A stretch of DNA of 64,000 nt from positions 62,001 to 126,000 of the forward strand of contig DAISXY010000002.1 in the NCBI GenBank assembly GCA_036825615.1. The letters are read 5' to 3'. The stretch is from JAICXG01 sp036825615. GTDB lineage: Bacteria > Verrucomicrobiota > Verrucomicrobiia > Chthoniobacterales > UBA10450. The position numbers were made by a program, and so were the translations under genes. Positions 35,564 through 45,042 of the stretch are shown here, piece by piece. The notes below the pieces were generated by a model. The model ran no database searches and was not told the origin of the DNA. It saw only the letters and a list, made by a program, of their open reading frames with translations. How positions within the stretch are numbered: position 1 is the first letter of the stretch; every line of letters starts with the position of its first letter.

Positions 35564-36283
35564 ATGGAATCACTCGGCAAAAAATTACAGGAGGCCCGTC
35601 TCCGGAAGAAGATCTCGATCGAGGAAGCTTCCCGGGTGACGAAGATCCGCGCCTTGCGTTTGCAGGAGATGGAGAATGAAGATTTCTCCAACTTCTCGAG
35701 CCTGGCCTACGCCAAGGGTTTCCTCCTCATTTACGGCAAATATCTCGACGTTGACGTCACGCCCTATCTCGACGCGTTTGAAACGTCGCGCGAAGTGAGT
35801 GTGGACGGCTACTCCTACCTTCAGGAAGCGCCCACTACGGCACCGCTGCCGGTGGTGCGCCGGCAGCCGACGCGCCGGCCCTCGCTTCTGCCGTTGATCA
35901 TCGCGATTGGAGTTCTCGTGGTCGGCCTTTATCTCGTCAAGCTCCTCCTCGACATCCAACGGATCGCGCCGCGTGGCGCCGGGCCGAACAACAATGTCGC
36001 AGTCGCCTCCGTGACCCCGGCGCCGACGGCGTCGCCTTCGCCTTCGCCGGTGGAACAGATTGTGGCGCCACGGGCGATCCCGGTCGAAGGAACTCCAGCG
36101 GCTGAAGCGCGCGTCGAGGCCGCAACCGCTACGCCGCCGGTCGCGGCGGCGCCCTCTACTCCCTCACCAACTGAGCCCGAGATTCGCCGCGCCCAGCCGG
36201 TTCACCCGCAAGATTATGTTCCGCCGCCGCCTCCGCCTAACGAGAGCGGGGCCGGGCGCGATAACCACGCTCACCTTGAATAA
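35564..36283 (+). CDS. RodZ-like HTH membrane protein
   Basis: 239 aa. The N-terminal helix-turn-helix (LGKKLQEARLRKKISIEEASRVTKIRALRLQEME) is of the RodZ/HTH_25 type, followed by YAKGFLLIYGKYLDVD, a single membrane helix (LLPLIIAIGVLVVGLYLVKLLL), and a Pro/Ala/Thr-rich periplasmic tail with PPPPPP. RodZ links MreB to the wall machinery; whether this protein does so is an inference. It lacks the usual C-terminal beta domain. rimO follows 25 bases later. Confidence 0.85.
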   Translation: MESLGKKLQEARLRKKISIEEASRVTKIRALRLQEMENEDFSNFSSLAYAKGFLLIYGKYLDVDVTPYLDAFETSREVSVDGYSYLQEAPTTAPLPVVRRQPTRRPSLLPLIIAIGVLVVGLYLVKLLLDIQRIAPRGAGPNNNVAVASVTPAPTASPSPSPVEQIVAPRAIPVEGTPAAEARVEAATATPPVAAAPSTPSPTEPEIRRAQPVHPQDYVPPPPPPNESGAGRDNHAHLE

Positions 36284-36308
36284 CGCATCCCAGGAAAGCG
36301 CCCGTCCG

Positions 36309-37703
36309 ATGAAGGTGGGCATGATCAGCCTCGGTTGCGCGAAGAACCTGGTCGACGCCGAGATCATGCTTGGGAGCGTGCGCGAGCGCGGGATGCAGGT
36401 CACGCCCCATGCCGAGGAAGCCGACGTTCTCGTGGTCAACACCTGCGCTTTTATTGATTCGGCGAAGGAAGAATCGATCGAGGCCATTCTCGAGGCTCAT
36501 GCACAGCGCGGGCTGACGAGCCGGCCTGATCAGAAACTGATCGTGAGCGGCTGCATGTCGCAGCGTTTTGCGAGCGAACTGCGCGACGAAATGCCGGAGG
36601 TCGATGCTTTCATCGGGCTGGATCAGGTGCGCGAACTCGGCGCGATCATCGAGCGCGTTGTAACCGGGGGCGTCGACCCCGGCTCGTTAGGCGCGGCGAA
36701 GCTCGGTCCCGCTGGCCTCAGCGCTCCCGGCTACAACTTCGTCACGCCGAAGCCGACCTACATTCCCGATTGGGACACGCCGCGTTTTCGTCTCACCCCG
36801 GCGCACAGCGTTTATCTAAAAATTGCCGAGGGCTGCAACCATCCTTGCAGCTTCTGCGTCATTCCGCAGATGCGGGGACGCCATCGCAGCCGCCCGCCTG
36901 CGTCGGTGTTGAAAGAGATTCGTCAGCTCGTGGCGGACGGTGTCAAGGAAATCAACCTCATCAGCCAGGACACGACCTACTACGGGATGGATCTGTGGGC
37001 GGCGAAAGCCGGGCCGCGTCAGCCGGTCGATTCCTCGCGCGGGCCGACCCTGACTGCGCTGCTGCGTGAGATCGAAGAAATCGAGGGCGACTTCTGGGTT
37101 CGGCTCCTTTACACCCACCCCGCGCATTGGAGCGACGAGTTGATCGAGACGATTGCGCAGTGCCGCAAAGTCGCGCGCTATGTCGATATGCCGCTCCAGC
37201 ATATTGATGAGACGATGCTCGGCCGGATGCGACGCGAAACTTCCCGGGCCCACATCGAAGAGCTGATCGCCAGATTACGCGCCGGCATTCCCGGAGTCGC
37301 GCTCCGCACCACCTTCATCGTGGGATTCCCCGGTGAGACGGAGGCGGAATTTGAGACCTTGCTCGAGTTCATTGGTCGGACGCGGTTCGAGCGGCTCGGC
37401 GTTTTCAAATATTCACAGGAGGAAGGCTCGCGCGCGGCGAAGATGCCGGATCAGATTTCGGCTGCGCAAAAAAATGCGCGCTACCGCCGGGCAATGACCC
37501 TGCAGCAAACGATCGCGCGAGAGATCGCGGCCGCGCAGGCCGGCCGGGAGTTGAAGCTGCTCGTCGAGCAACCGCTTGTCGCCCGCACCGAAGCCGATGC
37601 CCCGGAGGTGGACACGCGGGTGTTGCTGGCCGAAAGCGCGCCGGTGGGCGAGTTTGTGCGCCGCAAAATCCTCGGCAACCGCGGCTACGATTTGCTCGCC
37701 TGA
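36309..37703 (+). CDS. rimO: ribosomal protein S12 methylthiotransferase RimO
   Basis: 464 aa. Adds a methylthio group to aspartate 88 of S12. N-terminal domain MISLGCAKNLVDAEIMLG, VVNTCAFIDSAKEESI and IVSGCMSQR carry three cysteines for the second cluster. Radical-SAM motif CNHPCSFCVIPQMRGRHRSR, then LISQDTTYYG, RLLYTHPAH and GFPGETEAEFE, ending in a TRAM-like domain. An insert (residues about 118-135) contains the 36663 palindrome. The ATG is at 36309; a TTG 11 codons earlier is less likely. Confidence 0.96.
   Translation: MKVGMISLGCAKNLVDAEIMLGSVRERGMQVTPHAEEADVLVVNTCAFIDSAKEESIEAILEAHAQRGLTSRPDQKLIVSGCMSQRFASELRDEMPEVDAFIGLDQVRELGAIIERVVTGGVDPGSLGAAKLGPAGLSAPGYNFVTPKPTYIPDWDTPRFRLTPAHSVYLKIAEGCNHPCSFCVIPQMRGRHRSRPPASVLKEIRQLVADGVKEINLISQDTTYYGMDLWAAKAGPRQPVDSSRGPTLTALLREIEEIEGDFWVRLLYTHPAHWSDELIETIAQCRKVARYVDMPLQHIDETMLGRMRRETSRAHIEELIARLRAGIPGVALRTTFIVGFPGETEAEFETLLEFIGRTRFERLGVFKYSQEEGSRAAKMPDQISAAQKNARYRRAMTLQQTIAREIAAAQAGRELKLLVEQPLVARTEADAPEVDTRVLLAESAPVGEFVRRKILGNRGYDLLA
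36663..36682. repeat. single CCGGGGGCG...GACCCCGG palindrome inside rimO
   Basis: A 20-base near-palindrome encoding TGGVDPG in the loop between the two RimO domains. It resembles the arms at 32657 and 32707 in ftsK, and like those lies next to a TCGTTAGG motif (36684-36691). Confidence 0.65.
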
Positions 37704-37778
37704 GCGATTGGTGATTGACAAGGGCAGGTTCGACCTGACACAAAACGCGTTCGGCTGAAGAGCCCCAGGAGACTTCCC

Positions 37779-38324
37779 ATGGCCAAACCGAACCAACCAA
37801 AGAAGGAAACTGCCCAAATCACGCTCGCCCCGCGACCGCCCAGCCCTCTGCCACCGACAGCGGGGCCGGTTGCGAAGCGCCCGCCCGCTCCGCCGATGGG
37901 GAGAGCGCTGGAAGCTGTGCCGGCGCCGACATCGGTGCTACCAGCTCCTCCGAATGTCGGACTACCGGACACCGCGCAGACGAAATCGCCCCCGGCGCGG
38001 AACACCCATATGGAACCTGCCACGCCACCTGGTGCGACCACGCGGGTTCCATTGCATCCCGGCATGAGCTCGCCGCCGGAAAGCCCGCGGAAGGAGCCGG
38101 CGCGAGTTGCGGTTGGCCCTTTGCCGATGAAAGCGACGGTAAGGCTGAGCCCGATTCAGCCGCCGAGCGCACCTGCCCCCGCAGTCGTTCGCAGCGCGCC
38201 GCCGCCAGTTGCGAACCCGCCGGCCTCGGGGTTAGTTGAATCAGTCCCAATGCCGTTCTGCTGGGCTTTGCTCGGCGGTTCGGCTTTGGTTTTTCTGATT
38301 CAACTCTGGATTTATCTCTCTTAG
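37779..38324 (+). CDS. proline-rich, C-terminally anchored protein, unknown function
   Basis: 181 aa. Residues 1-155 are low-complexity Pro/Ala/Ser (PRPPSPLPPTAGPVAKRPPAPP), then one C-terminal membrane helix (FCWALLGGSALVFLIQLWIYL). A good Shine-Dalgarno (CCAGGAGA) precedes the ATG. Thioredoxin starts 8 bases after it, so the two are co-transcribed. I recognise no family. Confidence 0.6.
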   Translation: MAKPNQPKKETAQITLAPRPPSPLPPTAGPVAKRPPAPPMGRALEAVPAPTSVLPAPPNVGLPDTAQTKSPPARNTHMEPATPPGATTRVPLHPGMSSPPESPRKEPARVAVGPLPMKATVRLSPIQPPSAPAPAVVRSAPPPVANPPASGLVESVPMPFCWALLGGSALVFLIQLWIYLS

Positions 38325-38331
38325 GAAACTC

Positions 38332-38661
38332 ATGGAAAATTCTGCGGCAGTAACGATCGACGAAAAAAATTTTGAGACGGAAGTGGTGAAAAGCTCGGCG
38401 CCGGTGCTGGTTGATTTTTGGGCCGAATGGTGTGGCCCATGCAAAATGATCGCGCCGGTGCTGGACGAGATCGCGAAGGAAAAGGCCGGGTCAGTGAAGG
38501 TTGCGAAGGTGAACGTTGACGACAACCAGAGCTTGTCCGCGCGCTATAACATTCGCGCGATCCCGACGCTGCTGTTCTTCAAAAACGGCCAATTGCGCGA
38601 CCAGGTTACGGGAATGACGAGCAAGAAGGATTTGCTCGACCGGCTCGAGGCGCTCGGCTGA
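38332..38661 (+). CDS. trxA: thioredoxin
   Basis: 109 aa. Active site WAEWCGPCKMIAP (C-G-P-C), then VNVDDNQSLSARYNIRAIPTLLFF with the cis-proline, and the usual C-terminal helix. Cytoplasmic disulfide reductase, standard length. SD TTAGGAAA before the ATG. Co-transcribed with the proline-rich membrane protein. Confidence 0.96.
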   Translation: MENSAAVTIDEKNFETEVVKSSAPVLVDFWAEWCGPCKMIAPVLDEIAKEKAGSVKVAKVNVDDNQSLSARYNIRAIPTLLFFKNGQLRDQVTGMTSKKDLLDRLEALG

Positions 38662-38689
38662 CAAAGGCCTCATCGCGCCCGCCGCCCTT

Positions 38690-38938
38690 TTCTTACTCCT
38701 GCTCCTGCGCCACCCTCACTGGCGCTGACGCGTCCGTCTCTCCCGCCTGCGGGAGAGAGTACCGCTTCGACGACCCGTTTTTCGCTTGCTCGCCCTGGAG
38801 TGGCTATTTCGCCGGCTGGCGGCGGTTCCGACCAGGAATTTCGGGTTGACGCGCCGGGTCGGTTTCTTACTCCTGCTCGTGCTCCTGCTGTCCTCACTGG
38901 CGCAGGCGCGTCCCTCTCTCCCGCCTGCGGCAGAGTGT
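38690..38938. repeat. two diverged ~72-bp direct repeats in a gene-free gap
   Basis: Copies at about 38690-38760 and 38863-38938 share TTCTTACTCCTGCTC, CCTCACTGGCGC and TCTCTCCCGCCTGCGG. Copy 1 ends in a perfect little hairpin CTCTCCCGC/GCGGGAGAG, which may serve as the trxA terminator. The stretch from 38662 to 38968 holds no gene. Confidence 0.7.
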
Positions 38939-38968
38939 GTGCCCCGCGCGGGCTGACAGTTTTGCGCT

Positions 38969-39640
38969 TCAACGCCCGAGCGGGGTCGTCACGGTGGTGC
39001 CGGGGGGCGGGGTGAATTCAAAAGTATCCGGCGGAATCGGCGCGCGCGATTCGTTGCGATAGACGGTTACGATGCGATCGCCGTTTGGCTGGACCATCTC
39101 GGTCCGATCAACCTGGAGTTGATCGTTGATCTGAATCGTAAACGTCTGGAGCAATCGCTTGAGCGAAGGATTGCGCGGGACGAGCTGGAGGGTGTAGCCG
39201 TTGCCGGTTTTGCTCGCCGTGATGTGGTAAGTCTTCTCCACGTTCTCGAGGTTGAGCGCGGCGGTGAGGGCCGCGATCCCGGCGTCCAGCCGCGAGCGCT
39301 TGCCTAACGAGTACTGCTCGGCCGATTTGAATTTCGGATAATAAATCCAGAGCTGCCTGCCATCGCTCACGGTAATGCTCGGCGACGGCCCTTTGACTTC
39401 GCGCCGGAATTTGTCCGGCGCGGCGAACCAGACCCGGCCTGAGCTGGTGATCGGCTGGTTCATGAGGTGAATCGTTTTCTCCTCCTCGAACTCCGCCTGC
39501 ACTTCCGGGGCGGCGGTGCGTTTGGCCCGGATTTGATCGAGCAGTTGTTTCACATCGTGGGAGCTCAGCGGTTGTGCGGAAGCGGAAAGGCCCAGACCAA
39601 GAGTGAGAAGGAAAAGCGCGAGCTGGTTTCTGGAAATCAT
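38969..39640 (-). CDS. LolA-like outer-membrane lipoprotein carrier protein
   Basis: 223 aa from the ATG at 39640, with signal peptide ISRNQLALFLLTLGLGLSASA. LLDQIRAKRTAAPEVQAEFEEEKTI, GRVWFAAPDKFRRE and VSDGRQLWIYYPKF match the LolA/LolB-like half-barrel, which carries lipoproteins or lipids across the periplasm. DUF4292-type relatives look similar. Convergent with trxA across the repeat gap. Confidence 0.8.
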   Translation of the reverse strand: MISRNQLALFLLTLGLGLSASAQPLSSHDVKQLLDQIRAKRTAAPEVQAEFEEEKTIHLMNQPITSSGRVWFAAPDKFRREVKGPSPSITVSDGRQLWIYYPKFKSAEQYSLGKRSRLDAGIAALTAALNLENVEKTYHITASKTGNGYTLQLVPRNPSLKRLLQTFTIQINDQLQVDRTEMVQPNGDRIVTVYRNESRAPIPPDTFEFTPPPGTTVTTPLGR

Positions 39641-39814
39641 AACCGGTGTGGGAGAAGCAATCCGCGCTTTGGCCCCGCCGCGCAAAGGAATAATGGTCCG
39701 GGCACAATCGTGAGGTAGCGATCAAATCCGCTCGGTTCGGTGAGGAATGCCGCAGGGGTGAAAAGACAAAAACAGGTCCGGCTGCCCGCCTTTGACTCGA
39801 TCGAAGACCGCAGG

Positions 39815-41260
39815 ATGCAGTGGTGGACGAGGACAGTGAAGTGGATTTCGGATCGGCTTGGCGGCCGGGCCCGCGCCCAAGTCATCTTCCTGCTCGCGAT
39901 GACGATCGGGCTTGAAGGCGCTGATCTCGGCGCCGTCGGCGCGATGAGTTCCATCCTCGAGCATGCCTTTGGCATCGGTAAATCGCAGGTCGGCCTGCTC
40001 ATCACCGCTTCGCAGGGCGCAGGTTTTTTCTCGACATTGCTCTTTGGCCGGCTGGTCGATCGCACCTCCCGCACCCGGCTCCTGACGATCGCGATCGCGG
40101 TTTGGAGCGCGGCGACCATCGCCTGCGGCGCGGCGACTTCGTTCGCTTTTCTCGTCATCGCCCGGCTCGCGCTCGGCCTGGTTGTCGCGGCGGCGCTGCC
40201 GTGCACAGCGTCGCTGATCGGCGATTTCTTTCCCGAACGCGAGCGCGGCACGATCTACGGCTACATTCTCTCGGGCGAAATGGTGGGGACCGGGGTCGGG
40301 TTCGTTCTCTCGGGCGAGCTTGCGATGGTCTGGTGGCGGCTGGGATTTTGGGTGCTCGCGATTCCGGGGCTGCTTCTCGCCTGGCGCCTTTACAAACTTC
40401 CCGAGCCGCCGCGCGGGGGAGCAGGGCACTTGACCAAAGGTCAGCGCGAAATCGGCCAGCCGGGCGGACCGCAACCGGACCAACCGCTGCACCACGAGGA
40501 ACGTTTGATCGCGCAAAAGGCGAGGGAAGCCGGGGTCCGCCCGCGGAAACGACTCGTGCGCGATGAGGACCCGGGCCGGCAATCGGTTTGGTGGGCGGTG
40601 CGTTATGTTCTTTCCATCCCGACTAACGTCGCGCTCATCATTGGTTCGGCGCTCGGCTATCTCTTCTTTGCGGATTTTCGGACGTTCGGAATCGCTTACG
40701 CCGAGAACTGGTTTCACCTCAAACACGGATCCGCCGTTGGGTTACTGCTTGTCGTCGGCATCGGCGCGCTGCCCGGCGTCTGGCTTGGCGGATACCTCGG
40801 CGACCGGCTGCTGGCTAAAGGCCATCTTCCTGCACGGGTGTGGATCGCGACCGGGTTCTTCTGGTGCAGCGCCATTTTCCTGTTCATTGCCTTCTGGCTC
40901 CAGACGCTTTGGCTCGCGATGATCTTCTTTCTTGGCAGCGCTTTCTCGCTTGGGGCGGTCAATGCGCCGCTCGATTCCGCGCGGCTCGATATCATGCATC
41001 CGAAACTCTGGGGCCGCGCCGAAGCCGTCCGCATGATGCTGCGCGATCTGACCGAAGCGATCGGGCCAATCTCATTCGGCTGGCTCGCAGGACTGCTCGG
41101 TGGCGGCGCCGAGGGGTTGCATCCGGCATTTCTTCTCATGCTGATCCCGTTGGCCCTCGCCGGCGGCGTCGCCGTGGTCACCTTCCGGACCTATCCGCGC
41201 GATGCAATGTCGGCGGCTGAATACCGGCGCAGGACAATGGATGGGGCGAACAGTCAATAA
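39815..41260 (+). CDS. MFS transporter
   Basis: 481 aa from the ATG at 39815; the frame is open to a GTG at 39740. About 12 membrane segments; GRLVDRTSRTRLLTIAIAVW is the MFS motif A loop and IARLALGLVVAAALPCTASLIGDFFPERERG the TM4-TM5 region. A long, charged central loop (residues about 200-245, KGQREIGQPGGPQPDQP) divides the halves. Substrate unknown; the layout resembles organic-acid or spinster-like carriers. Monocistronic. Confidence 0.85.
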   Translation: MQWWTRTVKWISDRLGGRARAQVIFLLAMTIGLEGADLGAVGAMSSILEHAFGIGKSQVGLLITASQGAGFFSTLLFGRLVDRTSRTRLLTIAIAVWSAATIACGAATSFAFLVIARLALGLVVAAALPCTASLIGDFFPERERGTIYGYILSGEMVGTGVGFVLSGELAMVWWRLGFWVLAIPGLLLAWRLYKLPEPPRGGAGHLTKGQREIGQPGGPQPDQPLHHEERLIAQKAREAGVRPRKRLVRDEDPGRQSVWWAVRYVLSIPTNVALIIGSALGYLFFADFRTFGIAYAENWFHLKHGSAVGLLLVVGIGALPGVWLGGYLGDRLLAKGHLPARVWIATGFFWCSAIFLFIAFWLQTLWLAMIFFLGSAFSLGAVNAPLDSARLDIMHPKLWGRAEAVRMMLRDLTEAIGPISFGWLAGLLGGGAEGLHPAFLLMLIPLALAGGVAVVTFRTYPRDAMSAAEYRRRTMDGANSQ

Positions 41261-41306
41261 CCTTGGGAAACCAATCCCAAATCGACCTTTTAACCCGGCC
41301 TCGTCC

Positions 41307-41744
41307 TCAGGCGTTGGGATCGATTAACGCCAGGCCGCTGACCGGATCGAACCGGCGACGCAGATGCGCCGGCGATTGCGAGAGCATGACTTCCAAAGTC
41401 GGTCGCACCGTCGCCTGCTTAAGATGACCTCCGCGCGTTGTCCCGTCGGAGCGGCCGACAACAACGTGCGCGTGAATCTTAGGCTTGCCATCCTTCAATG
41501 CGATGTCACCCGCCATCGTGAGCACTTCCACCTGCTCATCCAGCGGGATCTCACGATACTTCTTCTCCTGCCAGTCGAAGTAGGCCAGCGTCACGCGTTC
41601 GAATGCGCCGATGGCGGTGAAATGCGCGGCGGCGATCTCCTGTTCCTGGGCAAACTTCTGCAGGGCGCTCATCGGTTCGTCGCCGATCTCCATGATAACG
41701 GCCCAGACTTTCTCCCCATCGGCCGTTAAGAGTTTTGATTTCAT
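41307..41744 (-). CDS. PPC/DUF296 domain protein
   Basis: 145 aa from the ATG at 41744, preceded by a perfect AAAGGAG with 8-base spacing. IHAHVVVGRSDGTTRGGHL and GAFERVTLAYFD are the plant-and-prokaryote-conserved (PPC) domain marks, including the His cluster. Bacterial members are trimeric; function unclear. It lies 137 bases downstream of the RND operon on the same strand. Confidence 0.85.
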   Translation of the reverse strand: MKSKLLTADGEKVWAVIMEIGDEPMSALQKFAQEQEIAAAHFTAIGAFERVTLAYFDWQEKKYREIPLDEQVEVLTMAGDIALKDGKPKIHAHVVVGRSDGTTRGGHLKQATVRPTLEVMLSQSPAHLRRRFDPVSGLALIDPNA

Positions 41745-41880
41745 TCGTGCAACTCCTTTCGTCTCTGAAACGCATGCTGCCACCAACCCGGCTTGCGCCA
41801 ATCTCAGCAGCACAGCCCGCGATACCGCCGTCGAGCGCCACTTGCGCTGGCGATGGCTCCACGAGATTTGAGCTTCGCGC

Positions 41881-44800
41881 TTAAGCGCTGACGAGCTCCG
41901 GCTCCAACTCGGCGGCGGGCGAAAGCGGCGATTCGATTTCGCGTTCGACCTCTTCGCGGCCTTCGTGATGCGTGCGTGCGATCAGCATGTAGAGCGAAGG
42001 CACGATGAAGAGCGTAAAGACCGTGCCAATGCTCAACCCGCCAACCAGAACGAGACCGATCGAGTTCCGCGCGGCAGCGCCGGCGCCAGTGACCAGGGTG
42101 AGAGGGAAGTGACCGGCGACCGTCGCGACTGTCGTCATCATGATCGGACGCAGACGAATGCGGGCGGCTTCCCTGATGGCGTCGAGCTTGTTCCGACCCT
42201 CGCGCTGGAGCTGATTAGCGAATTGCACAATCAGGATGCCGTTTTTCGCGACCAGACCCACGAGCGTAACGAGGCCCACCTGCGAGTAGATGTTGAACGA
42301 GGTCGTCCAGCCGTCGGTCCAGAACTTCCCAAACGGCATTTTCAGGAACATGAAAATGCCTGCGCCGAACATCGCCAGCGGGACTGACCCGAGCAGGATG
42401 ATGAAGGGATCGCGGAAGCTGTTGAACTGCGCCGCGAGGACAAGAAAGATGAGCGCGAGCGAAAGGAGAAAAACGCCGAGAAATTTGCTGCCCTCAGTCC
42501 GCAACTGGCGCGCTTCACCCGTGTAATCGATCACGTAGCCGCTCGGCAGAATCTGGTGCGCCTCGTTCTCGAGGAACTTGAGCGCGCTGTCGAGCGAGCC
42601 CGCGGGGACACCGTTGATCGTGACCGCATTGAGCTGCTGCATGCGATTGAGCGAGCGGGCGACGGTCGTGTGCTTGATCGTCGCGATCGTGCTCAACGGG
42701 ATCAGCTTGTTGTCGGGTCCGGTGACATAGATGTTTTTCAACTGTTCCGGATTCAACCGATCGACCCGCTTGACCTGCGGGATGACCTTGTAGCTGAGGC
42801 CTTCCATGTTGAAGCGGTTGACGAAATTGCCGCCGATGCTGGCGGAGAGGTCGGCCCCGACCTGCTGCATGTCCAGCCCCATCGCTGCCACCTTGTCGTG
42901 ATCGAAAACGATCTGGGCCTGCGGCTGGTCGATCTTGGTATCAATGTCGCCGAACTGGAAGATGTGCGCCGCCATTGCCTTTTGGAAAATCTGTTTCGCG
43001 AACTCGAGGATCTGCTCCTGGTCGGCGGTCGAGGCGATGACGAAGCTGACCGGGAAATTATCCGCACCGGGAAGAGCGGCGGGCATGATCGGGAACATTT
43101 GAATCCCGGGGATCTGCGCCAGCTTTTGCTGCACGATCGGGACGTAATCTTTCGTTGGCGTCGTCCGCTCACCCCACGGCTTCAAGACCATCCCGCCGAA
43201 GCCGCTGTCAGGGAACGTGAGCTGAAAAGTAAAGCGCGTGTCCTTGATGTCGTGGAAGACTTTCCCAGCGGCGTCGGCATAACGAATCGTGTCGTCAATC
43301 GTCGCGTTCGCCGGCGCGGTCATGACGCCGAAGATGACTCCCTGGTCTTCCGTCGGTGCCAGTTCCTTTACGCCCACTTTCGGGATCATCAGGAACATGA
43401 GGACCGCGATGAGCGAGAGTCCGGCCCAGACGGTGTAGACGGCCGGGCGCGCCGCCAGGGTGCGGTCGAGATGACTGCCGTACCAATCGCGGAAGCGATC
43501 GAAGGTGCGATTGACGAAGCCGCTGAATCCCTGATCGACATGTTCCGCACGGAGCAAATAAGCCGACATCATCGGCGAGAGAACCAGCGCCACCACGCCC
43601 GAGATCGTAACCGCGCCGGCGAGTGTGAGCGCGAACTCGCGGAAAAGCGCGCCGGTGAGACCCCCCTGGAGCGCGATCGGCGTGTAGACCGCGGCGAGCG
43701 TGATCGTCATGGCGATAATCGGCCCGATCAGTTCGCGCGCGCCGACGATCGCGGCGTTGATCCGCGACATGCCCTCGCGGATGTGACGCTCGACGTTCTC
43801 GACCACGACGATCGCGTCATCCACCACAAGTCCGACCGAGAGCACGATCGCGAGCAGGGTCAGCAGGTTAAGGGTGAACCCGAAGACCTGCATGAGAAAG
43901 AGCGCGCCGATGAGAGAAATCGGAATCGCCACCACCGGCACGATGACCGAGCGGATCGAGCCGAGGAAAAGGAAGATCACCACGACCACGATGAGGAGCG
44001 TGTCGATGAGCGTTTTTACGACTTCGTGGATCGCGTCGTTAATGTAAGCGGTGGCGTCGTAGGCGATGTCTGCCTGCATCCCGGTGGGTAGTTCCTTCTT
44101 GATCTGCTCCATCTCGGCCCGGACGCGCTTGATCACGTCAACCGAGTTGGCGTTCGGCAGCACCCAGATGCCCATGAAAACCGCGCGCTGGCCGGAGAAG
44201 CGCACCTCGGTGTTGTAATCTTCCGCACCGAGCACGACATCGGCGATGTCGCCAAGCCGAACGAGCGTGCCTTTCTCCTCCTTGACGACGAGCTGCTTGA
44301 ACTGCTCGGCCGTGTGCAGGTCGGTGTTCGCGGTCAGGTTGACCTGAAGCATCGAGCCTTTGGTGCTGCCGACGGCCGCGAGGTAATTGTTGCGCGAAAG
44401 TGCGCTCCGCACATCGGCGGGGCGAACGTTGAGCGCGGCCATCCGTTCCGGTTTCATCCAGATGCGCATGGCAAAGGTGCGGCCGCCGAGGATGTCGGCC
44501 TTCTGCACTCCGCTCACCGCGGTCAGGCGCGGTTGCACGAGGCGGACGAGATAGTCGGTGATTTCGTTAGGCTGAAGAATATCGGAAGTGAAACTGAGAT
44601 AAGCCGAGGCGAACTGCGAATCGGCCGATTCAATCGCGATCACCGGAATCTCCGCCTCTGGCGGGAGATCGCGCCGGATCGCGTCCACCCGTGAGCTGAT
44701 ATCGGAGAGTGCCTTGTTCGCGTCGTAATTTAGCTTCAGCCGCACCGTGATCGTGGAGCTGCCCTGCTTGCTTTGCGACTGGATGTAATCGATCCCATCG

Positions 44801-45024
44801 GCCGCCGCGATCGCCCGCTCGAGCGGTGTGGTGATAAAGCCGCGGACAAGCTCGGCATCGGCCCCGATGTAGACGGTCGTGACCGTGATCGCGGCGATGT
44901 CGCTCCGTGGATATTGACGAACGTTGATCGTGTTGATCGCCTGCAAGCCAGCGATCAGGATGAGAAAGGCCACGACCATCGCCAGCACTGGCCGCCTGAT
45001 AAAAATGTCGGTAAAGGCCTTCAT
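41881..45024 (-). CDS. RND efflux pump permease (HAE1/AcrB-type)
   Basis: 1047 aa, full length for AcrB/MdtB-like pumps. Starts FTDIFIRRPVLAMVVAFLILIAG; two halves of six helices with large periplasmic loops. GLVVDDAIVVVENVERH holds the TM4 proton-relay aspartates, and ITLVAL-type repeats follow in the second half (TLVGLVAKNGILIVQFANQL). It exports drugs or other amphiphiles with proton influx. It is third in a TetR-adaptor-permease operon; no outer-membrane factor gene is adjacent. Confidence 0.95.
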   Translation of the reverse strand: MKAFTDIFIRRPVLAMVVAFLILIAGLQAINTINVRQYPRSDIAAITVTTVYIGADAELVRGFITTPLERAIAAADGIDYIQSQSKQGSSTITVRLKLNYDANKALSDISSRVDAIRRDLPPEAEIPVIAIESADSQFASAYLSFTSDILQPNEITDYLVRLVQPRLTAVSGVQKADILGGRTFAMRIWMKPERMAALNVRPADVRSALSRNNYLAAVGSTKGSMLQVNLTANTDLHTAEQFKQLVVKEEKGTLVRLGDIADVVLGAEDYNTEVRFSGQRAVFMGIWVLPNANSVDVIKRVRAEMEQIKKELPTGMQADIAYDATAYINDAIHEVVKTLIDTLLIVVVVIFLFLGSIRSVIVPVVAIPISLIGALFLMQVFGFTLNLLTLLAIVLSVGLVVDDAIVVVENVERHIREGMSRINAAIVGARELIGPIIAMTITLAAVYTPIALQGGLTGALFREFALTLAGAVTISGVVALVLSPMMSAYLLRAEHVDQGFSGFVNRTFDRFRDWYGSHLDRTLAARPAVYTVWAGLSLIAVLMFLMIPKVGVKELAPTEDQGVIFGVMTAPANATIDDTIRYADAAGKVFHDIKDTRFTFQLTFPDSGFGGMVLKPWGERTTPTKDYVPIVQQKLAQIPGIQMFPIMPAALPGADNFPVSFVIASTADQEQILEFAKQIFQKAMAAHIFQFGDIDTKIDQPQAQIVFDHDKVAAMGLDMQQVGADLSASIGGNFVNRFNMEGLSYKVIPQVKRVDRLNPEQLKNIYVTGPDNKLIPLSTIATIKHTTVARSLNRMQQLNAVTINGVPAGSLDSALKFLENEAHQILPSGYVIDYTGEARQLRTEGSKFLGVFLLSLALIFLVLAAQFNSFRDPFIILLGSVPLAMFGAGIFMFLKMPFGKFWTDGWTTSFNIYSQVGLVTLVGLVAKNGILIVQFANQLQREGRNKLDAIREAARIRLRPIMMTTVATVAGHFPLTLVTGAGAAARNSIGLVLVGGLSIGTVFTLFIVPSLYMLIARTHHEGREEVEREIESPLSPAAELEPELVSA

Positions 45025-45042
45025 CGAGAAATAGAGATCGGC

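Noticed and set aside
42556..44091. 511-aa open frame opposite the RND permease, and a similar 399-aa frame opposite the aldehyde dehydrogenase at 62597-63796
   Set aside because: Rich in Arg, Asp and His in the pattern typical of reverse-strand shadows; the sense genes are certain.
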